This document shows positions 43,013-52,072 of a DNA stretch of 64,000 bases, in pieces (positions within the stretch are counted from its first letter, which is position 1; every line of letters begins with the position of its first letter). The notes under the pieces were generated by a model. It saw nothing but the letters and a program-made list of their open reading frames with translations, was not told where the DNA came from and made no database searches. This DNA comes from LMUY01 sp964247705 (GTDB lineage: Bacteria; Pseudomonadota; Alphaproteobacteria; Acetobacterales; Acetobacteraceae). The stretch is taken from contig CAXTVQ010000019.1 in assembly GCA_964247705.1 (NCBI GenBank), positions 7,437 to 71,436 on the forward strand, given 5' to 3'. The translations under genes and the position numbers were made by a program.

Positions 43013-44234
43013 GGCGGGGTCTCTCGATGTTGGGCAGGAACGCGGTCAGGAGGCCGATCGCCGGCAGGAACGCGCAGACCTCATAGACGGTGCGGATGCC
43101 ATAATGGTCGGCGAACTGGCCGAGCACGGCTGCACCCAATCCGCCCATGCCGAACGCGAACCCGAAAAACAGGCCCGAAATCGTGCCGACCCGGCCCGGC
43201 ATCAGTTCCTGCGCATAGACCAGGATCGCCGCGAAAGCCGATGACAGGATGAGGCCGATCGGCACCGTCAACACGACGGTCCAGAACAGACTGGCGTAGG
43301 GCAGAGCCAGCGTGAACGGCAACACGCCCAAGATTGAGAACCAGATCACGTATTTACGCCCGATCCAGTCCCCGATCGGCCCACCGACCAGCGTCCCCGC
43401 CGCAAACGCGCCGAGGTAAACGAACAGGTAAACCTGCGCTTCCTGCACAGGCAGGTGGAAGCGGTCGATCAGGTAGAAGGTGTAATAAGTGCTGAGACTC
43501 GCCGTGTAGAAGTATTTGGAGAAGATCAACACCAGCAGCACCGTCACCGCCCATGCAACCCGGCGTGACGGCAACGGGCTCGCGACCGGCGCCGCCTTCT
43601 TCGCAAGCCGCCGGGATGCGACGGTGGCGGAATACCAGCGCCCGACGCCAAACAGGATCGCCATTCCCAGCAAAGCCAGGACCGCGAACCAGGCGACGCT
43701 GCCCTGGCCATGCGGCACGATGATGAACGCCGCGGCCAACGGGGCGATCGACTGGCCGAAATTGCCGCCAACCTGGAACACCGACTGCGCCAACCCGTAC
43801 CGTCCACCGGACGCCATACGCGCCACCCGCGACGACTCCGGATGGAACACCGACGAGCCAATCCCGATCGTCCCCGCCGCCAGCAGCAGCATCGGGTAGT
43901 TCGCCGCCCCCGCCAGCAACAGCAGCCCGGCAAAGGTGAACGCCATGCCGGCCGCGAGTGAGTACGGCATCGGCCGCTTGTCCGTGAACGTGCCCACCAC
44001 CGGCTGCAGCAGCGATGCGGTGATCTGGAACGTCAGCGTCAGCAAGCCGATCTCGGTAAAGCTGAGCGCGTAGTTTGCCTTCAGCAGCGGATAGATCGCA
44101 GGCAGCAGCAACTGCATCAGATCGTTCAGGAAGTGCGAGAAGCTGATCGCCAGCAGCACGCTGAATACCGTCCGGCGAACCGCAATGGCCGGAGGGGTTG
44201 GCTGAAGTGCCGCCGGGTTTACGCTCACATTCAT
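43002..44234 (-). CDS. MFS transporter, fosmidomycin-resistance (Fsr)-like
   Basis: 410 residues, about twelve membrane helices. Family features: ISFSHFLNDLMQLLLPAIYPLLKANYALSFTEIGLLTLTFQ, GTFTDKRPMP and GIGSSVFHPESSRVARMASGGRYGLAQSVFQVGGNFGQ. Fsr exports fosmidomycin in E. coli; the natural substrate is unknown. First gene of an operon with DUF2237 and GST, a context suggesting detoxification. Confidence 0.9.
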   Translation of the reverse strand: MNVSVNPAALQPTPPAIAVRRTVFSVLLAISFSHFLNDLMQLLLPAIYPLLKANYALSFTEIGLLTLTFQITASLLQPVVGTFTDKRPMPYSLAAGMAFTFAGLLLLAGAANYPMLLLAAGTIGIGSSVFHPESSRVARMASGGRYGLAQSVFQVGGNFGQSIAPLAAAFIIVPHGQGSVAWFAVLALLGMAILFGVGRWYSATVASRRLAKKAAPVASPLPSRRVAWAVTVLLVLIFSKYFYTASLSTYYTFYLIDRFHLPVQEAQVYLFVYLGAFAAGTLVGGPIGDWIGRKYVIWFSILGVLPFTLALPYASLFWTVVLTVPIGLILSSAFAAILVYAQELMPGRVGTISGLFFGFAFGMGGLGAAVLGQFADHYGIRTVYEVCAFLPAIGLLTAFLPNIERPRHAI

Positions 44235-44244
44235 ACTGCTCGCC

Positions 44245-44331
44245 CTTCAGGCGCTAAAGCGCCGGCTCTCCAACTTCAGGCGCCAAAGCGCCGGCTTTCC
44301 AACTTCAGGCGCCAAGACGCCGGCTCTCCAA
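44245..44331. repeat. three tandem 29-bp hairpin-forming repeats
   Basis: Three direct copies start at 44245, 44274 and 44303, each CTTCAGGCGC...GCCGGCTCTCCAA with one to four mismatches. Each contains GGCGC-nnAA-GCGCC-type arms, so each can fold into a small hairpin. The third copy runs into the last codons of the DUF4864 gene. There are no unique spacers between copies, so it is not a CRISPR array. It lies upstream of the Fsr-like operon. Confidence 0.8.
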
Positions 44332-44730
44332 CAGGCTGCAGCCGCTGATCCGCCAGGACCCGTCTGCTTCCCGTTCCATCGTATACCGCGCCGTGTAGGC
44401 CAAGCTGTCGGGACCGATCAACTCGACCAACTGCACGACTTCGCCATTATCGTCCGAGAGTGCCGTGAAATCGACCGAACGCGAACGATAGACCGGCCGG
44501 TAAGCCTTCTGCACCATCGCCAGGAACGTACCGGGATTGCCGAACAGGCTCTGGATGTTCGGGGCGGCGAAAGCGAACGCTCCGTCCGCGTCATCGCGCC
44601 GGAAGGCATCCAGTTGGCTGGTGATGACGGTGTGGATGGCAGCCGCATCGGCCGGGCTCGGGTCGGCCCATGCAACCGGCCCGCTGGCCAGACAGACCAG
44701 GGTGGCGAGGACGGCGAGAGGGGCACGCAT
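44305..44730 (-). CDS. DUF4864-family secreted protein
   Basis: 141 residues with a clear signal peptide (APLAVLATLVCLASGPVAWA, cleavage near 22). The mature part has a SnoaL/NTF2-like pattern: ADAAAIHTVITSQLDAFRRDDADGAFAFAAPNIQSLFGNPGTFLAMVQKAYRPVYR, typical of DUF4864. Periplasmic, function unknown. Its 3' end is embedded in the 29-bp repeat array, which supplies the final residues (SRRLGA). Confidence 0.85.
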   Translation of the reverse strand: MRAPLAVLATLVCLASGPVAWADPSPADAAAIHTVITSQLDAFRRDDADGAFAFAAPNIQSLFGNPGTFLAMVQKAYRPVYRSRSVDFTALSDDNGEVVQLVELIGPDSLAYTARYTMEREADGSWRISGCSLLESRRLGA

Positions 44731-44819
44731 GGCGGTGGTCCTTCAATGCCTTAACGATACGGGCGAACAGTCCAACGGTTGCGGTTGCAGCGCCGAACGC
44801 CCCCTGGAGAAGAAGTTCG

Positions 44820-45985
44820 TCAGGACACTCCGGCCGCCTCGATCAAAAGCCAACCGAGGATCCCGAGCAACAAAAGGGAGAGCGTGACCGTCCCCGTGAC
44901 ACGCGCGCCGGCCCGGGCAACGGTCCGCACATCCACCCCAAGGCCGAGCGCGGCCATAGCCAGGATTGTCAACAGATTGGCCGCCAGCGCCACCGGCGGG
45001 AGCACGCCGTCCGGCACCACACCGGACGACCGCACGGTGGCAAGCAGCAAGAAGCCGATGATGAACCATGGCACCAGCCGGTGCAGCGGCGGACGCTGCG
45101 TGCTGCCAGTGCTGCCNNNNNNNNNNNNNNNNNNNNNNNNNNNNNNNNNNNNNNNNNNNNNNNNNNNNNNNNNNNNNNNNNNNNNNNNNNNNNNNNNNNN
45201 NNNNNNNNNNNNNNNNTGCTGCCGAACAACCTTTGTCCGGCGAGCGAGAGAACCAGCACCACGGGGCCGAGCATCAACACCCGCACCAGCTTCACGATCG
45301 TGCCCATCTGCACCGAGAGCGCGCCGACCGGGGCAGTGGCGGCCAACACCTGCGGCACGGCGTAAACGGTCAGCCCTGCCAGCGCGCCGTAACGCAGCCC
45401 GTCCCCGCCCAACGCCGGGGCCAGCAGCGGCAACGCCAGCACCACCACGACGCCAAGCACGGCCGTGAAGGCGATCGAGGACGCAACGTCCCGGCTGTCC
45501 GCGCCAATCACGGGAGCGACCGCCGCAATCGCCGAGTTGCCGCAGATCGAGTTGCCGCACGCCACCAGCATGGCAAGCTTGGCCGGCAACCCAAGCAAGC
45601 GCCCGATGGCGAAGCTGAACGTGATCGCCACCGCCACGGTGACCGCGATCCCGAGCAGGAGTGGGCCGCCCAGCGCTCGCACTGTTGCCGTGCTGATCGA
45701 CAGCCCGAGCAGCACGACCGCGATTTCAAGCAGGGTCTTTCCGCTGAAATCGATCCCGCTCTTCCAAAGCGCTCCGGGTTTCCAGACCGATCGCACGGCA
45801 GTGCCGGTCAGGATGGCCAAAACCAGCGCCTCAAGCCAAGCGCGGCCGAAAACAACCAGTTCCACCCGCTCCAGCAGCATCGCCGCCCCGGTAACGGCCA
45901 CGCACAGCAACACGCCAGGCAGCCTACCCCAGTGATACCGGCCCGGAACGGCGATCGGCGCTGCGGTGGAGGCGGTCGGTGGCAT
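44820..45985 (-). CDS. YeiH-family putative sulfate exporter, interrupted by an assembly gap
   Basis: N-terminal part 45217-45985 and C-terminal part 44820-45116 flank 100 Ns. Membrane helices and the motifs ACGNSICGNSAIAAVAPVIGA and AGLTVYAVPQVLAA identify the UPF0324/YeiH family. The C-terminal part (WFIIGFLLLATV to LLLGILGWLLIEAAG) completes it. The two halves are in different frames only because of the arbitrary N length; the true gap must be 2 modulo 3. Both edges carry the same GGCAGCA(CT) unit encoding Gly-Ser-Thr. Start ATG 45985. Confidence 0.88.
45117..45216. other. 100-N scaffold gap in a tandem repeat
   Basis: Exactly 100 Ns, a placeholder length. Flanks on the plus strand are GTGCTGCCAGTGCTGCC (left) and TGCTGCCGAAC (right), so assembly failed in a 9-bp repeat. 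Confidence 0.99.
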
Positions 45986-46077
45986 GCCGGCATCATGCCG
46001 CGGGTAAGCGACTGGGACAACGCAATGCTACAACCCGCATGTTGATTGCGATGCTGCACTGCACCATGTCGCTTTCC

Positions 46078-47115
46078 ATGAAAATTCCACCGTTCCCATC
46101 GCTTCCGAGCGCGCTCTCGCCGCTCAAAGCGCTACCAACCACGGTCAAGATGGGACTGGCCGACCTGACGCGGGTGCGGCGGGCTTGGAGTTCGTTGCTC
46201 CCGGGCGGCGACCCGGCGGAGGAGTCCGGTTCGCTCGAGGAAATCCACGCTTTCGGCGCCAATCCTGGCGCCCTGCGCATGCTCCGCTTCGTGCCAAGCG
46301 GGTTGCGGCCCGGTGCACCCCTCGTCGTGCTGCTGCACGGCTGCACCCAGACTGCTTCCGGGTATGACAAGGGAAGTGGCTGGTCCACACTGGCAGCCCG
46401 TCACGGCTTCGCCCTCCTGGCGCCGGAACAGGTGCGAAGCAACAACTCGAACCTGTGCTTCAATTGGTTCGAACCCGGCGACACCACCCGCGGGCAAGGC
46501 GAGGTTGCATCCATCCGCAACATGGTGGCATCGATGGTCGCCACGCTGCAGATCGACCCGGCACGCGTCTTCGTCACCGGATTGTCGGCCGGCGGCGCCA
46601 TGACGGCAGCGCTCCTGGCGACTTACCCGGACGTGTTCGCAGCCGGCGCGGTGATTGCGGGGCTTCCCTATGGCGCCGCGCATTCGATGCAGGAGGCATT
46701 CGGGGCGATGTACCAGCCCCGCGCGCATTCGGCCATCGAGCGAGGCGCCGTGGTGCGCGCGGCTAGTCCCACGCCGCAGCGCAAGCCCATGGTATCAATC
46801 TGGGGCGGCGACGCAGACACGACGGTTCTGCCCGCGAACGCGGCCGAACTCGCCAAGCAATGGTGCGACGTGCACGGTTTGGACGACCGGAACGCCGTCT
46901 CCGATATGGTGGACGGCGTCCGGCACCGAAGTTGGCGCGATGCTCAGGGCATGCTGCAGGTCGAGCAGTATACCGTGCCGGGTCTAGGCCACGGCACGCC
47001 GATCGACGGCTCGGGCGCGGGTGATCGGGGTGTCGGCAAAGCAATGCCTTACGTACTCGAGGCAGGTACGTCCGCAACCTGGCATACGGCACGGACCTGG
47101 GGATTGCTGACCTAG
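46078..47115 (+). CDS. PHB depolymerase-family esterase
   Basis: 345 residues from ATG 46078 (starts at 46066 or 46039 are equally possible; no clear Shine-Dalgarno sequence). Alpha/beta hydrolase of the extracellular catalytic domain type 1 depolymerase group: PLVVLLHGCTQTASGYDKGSGW (oxyanion region), the nucleophile in F-V-T-G-L-S-A-G-G-A-M, WGGDADTTVLP (Asp) and PGLGHGTPI (His). The Cys residues seen are those of LCFNWF and KQWCDVHGL. No secretion signal is convincing. It could hydrolyse short-chain PHA or feruloyl-type esters. Confidence 0.87.
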   Translation: MKIPPFPSLPSALSPLKALPTTVKMGLADLTRVRRAWSSLLPGGDPAEESGSLEEIHAFGANPGALRMLRFVPSGLRPGAPLVVLLHGCTQTASGYDKGSGWSTLAARHGFALLAPEQVRSNNSNLCFNWFEPGDTTRGQGEVASIRNMVASMVATLQIDPARVFVTGLSAGGAMTAALLATYPDVFAAGAVIAGLPYGAAHSMQEAFGAMYQPRAHSAIERGAVVRAASPTPQRKPMVSIWGGDADTTVLPANAAELAKQWCDVHGLDDRNAVSDMVDGVRHRSWRDAQGMLQVEQYTVPGLGHGTPIDGSGAGDRGVGKAMPYVLEAGTSATWHTARTWGLLT

Positions 47116-47329
47116 CATCACCCACCCCGTCTGCCGTTTAAGATTGCACGCAGGCATACGCTGCACCCTTTCTAGGCACAATCCGGCCTAGCAGTGTACT
47201 TTAGTGTCCAAAATACTCTTCCAACTATGGCTACTCTGTGGCAATTCCCGCCGACCGCAACGTTTTGCCTGCCAATGAGGCACGCTGCAGGTGTAATAAG
47301 CCGGTTCGCCGGCATGTCGGAGATCGGTG

Positions 47330-48676
47330 ATGGCCGTGAGTAACAAAGCGACTCGAATCGACCTGTTCAGCCTGGCGACGCCGCAAATGCGAGCATTCCA
47401 CCTGACTTGGATCGCCTTCTTCGTCTGCTTCTTCGCCTGGTTCGCGACCGCGCCCTTGATGCCGGTCATCAAGGGCGACCTGAAACTGACGAACGACCAG
47501 GTCTACTCGATCGGCATCGCCGGCGTGTTCGCCACCGTGCTTGCCCGCTTCGCCATCGGACCGCTCTGCGACAAATACGGCCCGCGGCTGACCTACACCT
47601 TGTTGTTGGCACTCGGCGCCATCCCGGTGATCGGAGTCTCCTTCGCCTGGGACTACACCTCGTTCCTTATTTTCCGGCTGCTGATCGGCATCATCGGCGC
47701 CAGCTTCGTCATCACGCAGTTCCATACCTCCGTGATGTTTGCCCCCAACGTCGTCGGCACTGCGAACGCCACCGTTGGCGGCTGGGGCAATGCCGGCGGC
47801 GGCGTGACGCAGAGCGTAATGCCCTTGATCCTGGCAGGCGTCGCGGCGTGGGGAATGAGCACCGGCATGGCTTGGCGCTATGCCCAGGTCGTCCCGGCCG
47901 TGCTGATGCTGATCGTCGCGGTGCTTTACTGGAAATACACCCAGGACACGCCCGAGGGTAACTTCTCGGACATGCGCCGCATGGGCCTCTCCACGGACGT
48001 CGGCAAAAAAGGCGGCTTGGCCACGATGAAGGCCGCCTCCAAGAACTATCGCGTTTGGCTGCTCGCGGCCTGCTACGGCGCCTCGTTCGGGGTCGAGCTG
48101 TTCGTGCACTCGATCGCGGTGACCTATTACTTCAACCGCTACTCCATGACGGTGGAAAACGCCGGGTTCGCCGTGGGCGCGTTCGGCCTGCTGGCGTTGT
48201 TCGCCCGCGCCGTCGGGGGTCTGGCTTCAGACCGTGTCGCCCGCACGCGCGGCCTGGACGGCCGTACCTGGCTGCTGTTCGGCCTGATGATCGGCGAAGG
48301 CGTGTTCCTGATGGTCTTCTCGCAGGCCGACACCGTGGCGATTGCGGTCTCGTCGATGCTGGTGTTCGGGTTGTTCACCCACATGGCGTGCGGTTCGCTG
48401 TATGCCTTGGTTCCGTTCATCGACCGCAAGGTGCTGGGCGGCGTGTGCGGCATCATCGGCGCCGGCGGCAACATCGGCGGTGTGGCCGCTGGCCTGCTGC
48501 TGCGGGCTACGGGCAAGCCGGCGCTGTGCTTCCTCGTTCTTGGCATCGCCGCGATCGTGTGCGCCTGCGGTGCGGCGGCGATCCGCTTCTCCATCAAGCA
48601 CAAGCAGGAAGAGCAAGCACTCTATGATGCCGCCGTTGCCCAGCGCATGTCGACGGGCATGGCCGTTACGGCTTAA
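47330..48676 (+). CDS. narK: NarK-type nitrate/nitrite transporter
   Basis: 448 residues, twelve predicted helices. The two nitrate-signature loops are GGWGNAGGGVTQ (helix 5) and GIIGAGGNIGGVAAG (helix 11). Conserved TWIAFFVCFFAWFATAPLMPVIKGDL and the Arg in GIAGVFATVLARFAIGPLCDKYGPR support NarK. Start is ATG 47330, or GTG 47327 immediately before it. No nitrate reductase genes are in the window, so it is probably the isolated uptake/antiport gene of a regulon elsewhere. Confidence 0.92.
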   Translation: MAVSNKATRIDLFSLATPQMRAFHLTWIAFFVCFFAWFATAPLMPVIKGDLKLTNDQVYSIGIAGVFATVLARFAIGPLCDKYGPRLTYTLLLALGAIPVIGVSFAWDYTSFLIFRLLIGIIGASFVITQFHTSVMFAPNVVGTANATVGGWGNAGGGVTQSVMPLILAGVAAWGMSTGMAWRYAQVVPAVLMLIVAVLYWKYTQDTPEGNFSDMRRMGLSTDVGKKGGLATMKAASKNYRVWLLAACYGASFGVELFVHSIAVTYYFNRYSMTVENAGFAVGAFGLLALFARAVGGLASDRVARTRGLDGRTWLLFGLMIGEGVFLMVFSQADTVAIAVSSMLVFGLFTHMACGSLYALVPFIDRKVLGGVCGIIGAGGNIGGVAAGLLLRATGKPALCFLVLGIAAIVCACGAAAIRFSIKHKQEEQALYDAAVAQRMSTGMAVTA

Positions 48677-48689
48677 GGCCACGCCCACC

Positions 48690-48719
48690 CTCCCCGCCCG
48701 GCACGTTCTGGGCGGGGAG
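48690..48719 (+). terminator. inverted repeat after narK
   Basis: CTCCCCGCCC (48690-48699) pairs perfectly with GGGCGGGGAG (48710-48719) around a 10-nt loop. No T-tract follows on either strand, so termination efficiency is uncertain. Confidence 0.5.
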
Positions 48720-48846
48720 ATGCAATACGGCTTGCCGTTGCGGCCGCAGCCGGGATGACAAATGCCCGTGGCTTGACCTACCCCCCCGTCCAAGCCACTT
48801 AACCATCAGCAGCCACGCCGCACCCTAGAGGGTCTTCAGCCCCGCC

Positions 48847-49818
48847 ATGTCCACTCGCGTCCTCATCGATCACCGCGCCGGCGGCGTGATACGTCATCCA
48901 GAGAAAATCGGCCGCCCGAGCACTCCAGCCTTGCGCAAGCCCGACTGGATCCGCGTGCGCGCCCCCACTCACCCGGTCTACCATGAGACACGCTCGCTCA
49001 TGCGCGAGAACGGTCTGGTCACTGTCTGCGAGGAAGCGGCCTGCCCCAACATCGGCGAGTGCTGGTCCCAGCGCCATGCCACCATGATGATCATGGGCGA
49101 CACCTGCACGCGCGCCTGTGCCTTTTGCAACGTCGCCACCGGCCAGCCCGAGCCGCTCGACGCCACGGAACCCAACCGGGTCGCCGATGCCGTTGCCAAG
49201 CTCGGCCTGCGCCACGTCGTGATCACGTCCGTGGACCGAGACGATCTGCCGGACGGTGGCGCTGCGCACATTGCCGCCGTGATCCGCGCTATCCGGGCCG
49301 CCACTGCCACGACCACCATCGAAGTCCTGACGCCCGACTTCCTCCGCAAGCCCGGCGCTGCCGAGATCGTCGTCGCCGCACGCCCGGACGTCTTCAATCA
49401 CAACCTGGAAACGGTGCCCCGTCTCTATCCCACGATCCGTCCTGGCGCCCGCTACTTCCAGTCCCTCCGCCTGCTCGACCACGTCAAGACTCTGGACCCG
49501 GCGATCTTCACCAAGTCCGGCCTGATGGTTGGACTCGGCGAGTCGAAATCCGAGATCCTGCAGGTCATGGACGACATGCGGATGGCCGACATCGACTTTC
49601 TCACCCTCGGCCAATACCTGCAGCCGACACCGAAACACGCCGCCGTCGACCGCTTCGTCACGCCCGATGAATTCGCCGACTACGCCAGCATGGCTCGCGC
49701 AAAGGGCTTCCTCATGGTGTCGGCCACGCCCCTGACCCGGTCTTCGTACCACGCCGACTCCGATTTCGCCGCCCTGCGCGCCGCCCGCCAGGCCACTCCC
49801 AACGCGGGCAGCCGCTAG
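48847..49818 (+). CDS. lipA: lipoyl synthase LipA
   Basis: 323 residues. Radical SAM enzyme inserting two sulfurs into octanoyl-lipoyl domains. Auxiliary cluster cysteines C61, C66, C72 (CEEAACPNIGEC) and radical SAM cysteines C87, C91, C94 (CTRACAFC) are present, along with the C-terminal RSSYHAD Ser ligand. The next gene, a Coq10-like START protein, follows after 1 bp. lipB is not in the window. Confidence 0.97.
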   Translation: MSTRVLIDHRAGGVIRHPEKIGRPSTPALRKPDWIRVRAPTHPVYHETRSLMRENGLVTVCEEAACPNIGECWSQRHATMMIMGDTCTRACAFCNVATGQPEPLDATEPNRVADAVAKLGLRHVVITSVDRDDLPDGGAAHIAAVIRAIRAATATTTIEVLTPDFLRKPGAAEIVVAARPDVFNHNLETVPRLYPTIRPGARYFQSLRLLDHVKTLDPAIFTKSGLMVGLGESKSEILQVMDDMRMADIDFLTLGQYLQPTPKHAAVDRFVTPDEFADYASMARAKGFLMVSATPLTRSSYHADSDFAALRAARQATPNAGSR

Positions 49819-49819
49819 C

Positions 49820-50293
49820 GTGCCGACCCACGCAGAGCACAAGCTCGTCCCCTACACCGCCGACCAGATGTTCGACCTGGTCGCCGACGTCGATAGATAC
49901 CACGACTTCCTCCCATGGTGCGCCGGCTCGAAAGTAAGGACGCACACGGAAACCGAACTCGTGGCGGACCTCACCATCGGCTTCGGCCCCTTTCGCGAGA
50001 GCTTCACCAGCCGGGTGCAGTTGGAGCGTCCCCGCACCGTCAACGTGAAATACGAGAACGGCCCGTTTCGTTACCTCAACAACCAATGGACCTTTACGCC
50101 GGCCCCCAACGGTTGCCGCGTCGACTTCTTCGTCGACTTCGAGTTCAAGAGCCGCATGCTGCAGGCCGCGATCGGCGTCGTGTTCAATCAGGCGGTGCAA
50201 GCCATGGTCAAGGCCTTCCTCAAGCGCGCCCGGGATGTCTACGGCCGCCCCTCCGCCACGCTCGCGGTCGATCCAGTCGCTGTGAAAGGCTGA
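49820..50293 (+). CDS. Coq10/RatA-like START-domain protein
   Basis: 157 residues, GTG start. The fold signature is AEHKLVPYTADQMFDLVADVDRYHDFLPWCAGSKV, typical of the polyketide cyclase/COQ10 group that binds ubiquinone. The C-terminus FNQAVQAMVKAFLKRARDVYG is conserved in alphaproteobacterial members. In many of these bacteria the gene follows lipA, as here. It is predicted to chaperone quinone in respiration rather than act as the RatA toxin. Confidence 0.9.
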   Translation: MPTHAEHKLVPYTADQMFDLVADVDRYHDFLPWCAGSKVRTHTETELVADLTIGFGPFRESFTSRVQLERPRTVNVKYENGPFRYLNNQWTFTPAPNGCRVDFFVDFEFKSRMLQAAIGVVFNQAVQAMVKAFLKRARDVYGRPSATLAVDPVAVKG

Positions 50294-50299
50294 TCCCCG

Positions 50300-51361
50300 A
50301 TGACCTTCGCCCCGCCCCCGTTCCACTCCCCCGTCCCCGTCCGGGTCAACCTGTTCTCCGACACGCAGACGCGTCCCTCCCGCGCGATGAAGGAGGCCAT
50401 GATGGACGCCGAGGTCGGCGACGAGCAGCACGGCGACGACCCCACCATCAACGCCCTGTGTGACCGCATGGCCGCCCTCATGGGCAAGCAGGCGGCCATG
50501 TTCCTGCCCAGCGGCACCATGTGCAACCAGGTCGCCATCCTCGGCCATTGCCGGCCGGGTGACGAGATCCTCGCCCATCACACGGCCCATATCCTCACCA
50601 GCGAAGGCGGTGCACCCGGCGCTCTCGCGGGCGCGTTGGTCACGGGCCTTCCCGGCGACCACGGCATGTTCACTGCGGACGCCGTTCGTGACGCCATCCG
50701 CCCGAAATCCCGCTACAGCCCGCCGCAGGCCCTGCTCGGCGTCGAGCAGACCGCCAACATGGGCGGTGGCACCATCTGGCCGGTTGATGAGCTGAACGCG
50801 GTGGCCGCCGTCGCCCACGAGCACGGGCTCGCCACCCACATGGACGGCGCCCGCCTGATGAATGCCGTTGTCGCTACCGGTGTGCCAGCCGCCGAGATGG
50901 TTGCCGGCTACGACACCGTCTGGCTGGACTTCACCAAGGGCCTGGGCGCCCCGCTCGGCGCCGTGCTGTGCGGCACGACCGAGTTCATCGGCGCGGCTTG
51001 GCGCTGGAAACAACGCATGGGCGGATCGATGCGCCAGGGTGGAATCTGCGCCGCCGCCTGCCTCTACGCGCTCGACCACAACATCGACCGCCTTGCCGAG
51101 GACCATGCCAACGCCCAAGCGCTCGCCCGCGGCCTCGCCCAGGTTCCTGGCCTGCGTGTCGCCACACCCCAGACCAACCTCGTCTACATCGACACGACCG
51201 AGTCCGGCATGGACGCCGAGGAGCTGGCCCGCCGCGCCGCTAACGAGGGCGTCCTGATCTCCGTGATGGGCCGCCACAAGGCACGCGCCTGTACCCACCT
51301 TGACGTCTCTGCCCAGCAGGTGGACGAAGCCGCAGCCGTGATCCGCGCGATCGCCGCCTGA
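50300..51361 (+). CDS. ltaE: low-specificity L-threonine aldolase
   Basis: 353 residues, PLP fold-type I. VNLFSDTQTRPSRAMKEAMMDAEVGDEQHGDDPTI, MDGARLMNA (Asp and Arg near PLP) and the Schiff-base Lys in WLDFTKGLGAPLGAVL are present. It cleaves threonine or allo-threonine to glycine and acetaldehyde. Six bases after the Coq10-like gene, so it is part of the lipA-started unit. Confidence 0.93.
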   Translation: MTFAPPPFHSPVPVRVNLFSDTQTRPSRAMKEAMMDAEVGDEQHGDDPTINALCDRMAALMGKQAAMFLPSGTMCNQVAILGHCRPGDEILAHHTAHILTSEGGAPGALAGALVTGLPGDHGMFTADAVRDAIRPKSRYSPPQALLGVEQTANMGGGTIWPVDELNAVAAVAHEHGLATHMDGARLMNAVVATGVPAAEMVAGYDTVWLDFTKGLGAPLGAVLCGTTEFIGAAWRWKQRMGGSMRQGGICAAACLYALDHNIDRLAEDHANAQALARGLAQVPGLRVATPQTNLVYIDTTESGMDAEELARRAANEGVLISVMGRHKARACTHLDVSAQQVDEAAAVIRAIAA

Positions 51362-51375
51362 AGGAATCCCCGTCC

Positions 51376-51798
51376 ATGCGCCGCCTCACCGCTTTCGCCT
51401 TCGTGCTGCTTGCCAGCACCGCCCAGGCTCTAACCGCCCAGGCTCAAACCCCGCTGACCGGCACCACCGGCCCGCTCACCGCCGCTCCGCCGTCCCCCTC
51501 TTCGACGCCGATCGGCCGCGGCACCGAGCAGGTTGCTCCACCGGCGCGGCCGATCACAGCGGCCCACACCCACCACCGCCGCACGCTGCAGGAGCGGTTC
51601 GACGAAGCGAATACTACCCACGACGGTCACCTGACCCTCGAGCAAGCCCGCGCCAAGATGCCCTCGGTCGCCCGGGACTTCGCGGCCATCGACACGGCCA
51701 ACACTGGTTACGTGACGATCGACCAGATCCGTGACCATACCAAGCAGGCCCGCGCCACCCGCCGTGCCGCCCGCGCTGCCTTCAAGCCGCAGCAGTAG
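51376..51798 (+). CDS. secreted EF-hand protein
   Basis: 140 residues. A signal peptide (AFAFVLLASTAQALTAQAQ) is followed by a Pro/Thr-rich linker and two EF-hand loops: NTTHDGHLTLEQA (about 77-90) and DTANTGYVTIDQI (about 104-116). The first has good Ca2+-ligand spacing; the second has Asn, Thr and Asp ligands and is acceptable. The basic tail is RATRRAARAAFKPQQ. Periplasmic Ca2+ binding is inferred. Confidence 0.82.
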   Translation: MRRLTAFAFVLLASTAQALTAQAQTPLTGTTGPLTAAPPSPSSTPIGRGTEQVAPPARPITAAHTHHRRTLQERFDEANTTHDGHLTLEQARAKMPSVARDFAAIDTANTGYVTIDQIRDHTKQARATRRAARAAFKPQQ

Positions 51799-51799
51799 C

Positions 51800-51985
51800 A
51801 TGCCCGATCTGGTGGTCGAGTCGGGCACGCCCGAGGCCATTGCCTTCCGCCTCATGGAGCGCCTCCTCCCCACGTTGCCGAAGCAGGGCAAGGAAGAAGT
51901 GCTCAAGCTGTATGCCGAATGTCTCGCCACCGTCCGCGGCCCAGTCGCCGAGGACTTGCTGAACTCACTGAACTTCGAAGACTAA
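51800..51985 (+). CDS. small conserved-looking hypothetical protein
   Basis: 61 residues, ATG overlapping the previous stop region. Composition is natural (FRLMERLLPTLPKQGKEEVLKLYAECLATV, amphipathic helices). No family recognised. Co-transcription with the EF-hand gene is likely as only one base separates their stop and start. Confidence 0.7.
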   Translation: MPDLVVESGTPEAIAFRLMERLLPTLPKQGKEEVLKLYAECLATVRGPVAEDLLNSLNFED

Positions 51986-52002
51986 ACCTGCTCCTTGCTT
52001 CT

Positions 52003-52038
52003 CCCTCTCCCGCCTGCAGGCGGGGGCCGGAGTGAGGG
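52003..52038. repeat. intergenic palindrome
   Basis: The perfect 16-bp palindrome CCCGCCTGCAGGCGGG (52009-52024) is set in CCCTCTCC...GGCCGGAGTGAGGG. This is a widespread proteobacterial intergenic repeat type; it lies 35 bp before the deacetylase start. Confidence 0.6.
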
Positions 52039-52072
52039 CTGCCACCCCAAACACCGCCTTACACGCATAACA

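Noticed and set aside
44245..44331. CRISPR array
   Set aside because: Three repeats abut directly with no spacers and there are no cas genes.
44820..45985. Frameshifted pseudogene of the YeiH exporter
   Set aside because: The frame change is an artefact of the fixed 100-N gap; repeat phase on both edges fits an intact gene.
49820..50293. RatA toxin of a toxin-antitoxin pair
   Set aside because: The START domain is shared, but the position after lipA and the lack of a RatB-type partner fit the Coq10-like quinone-binding role.
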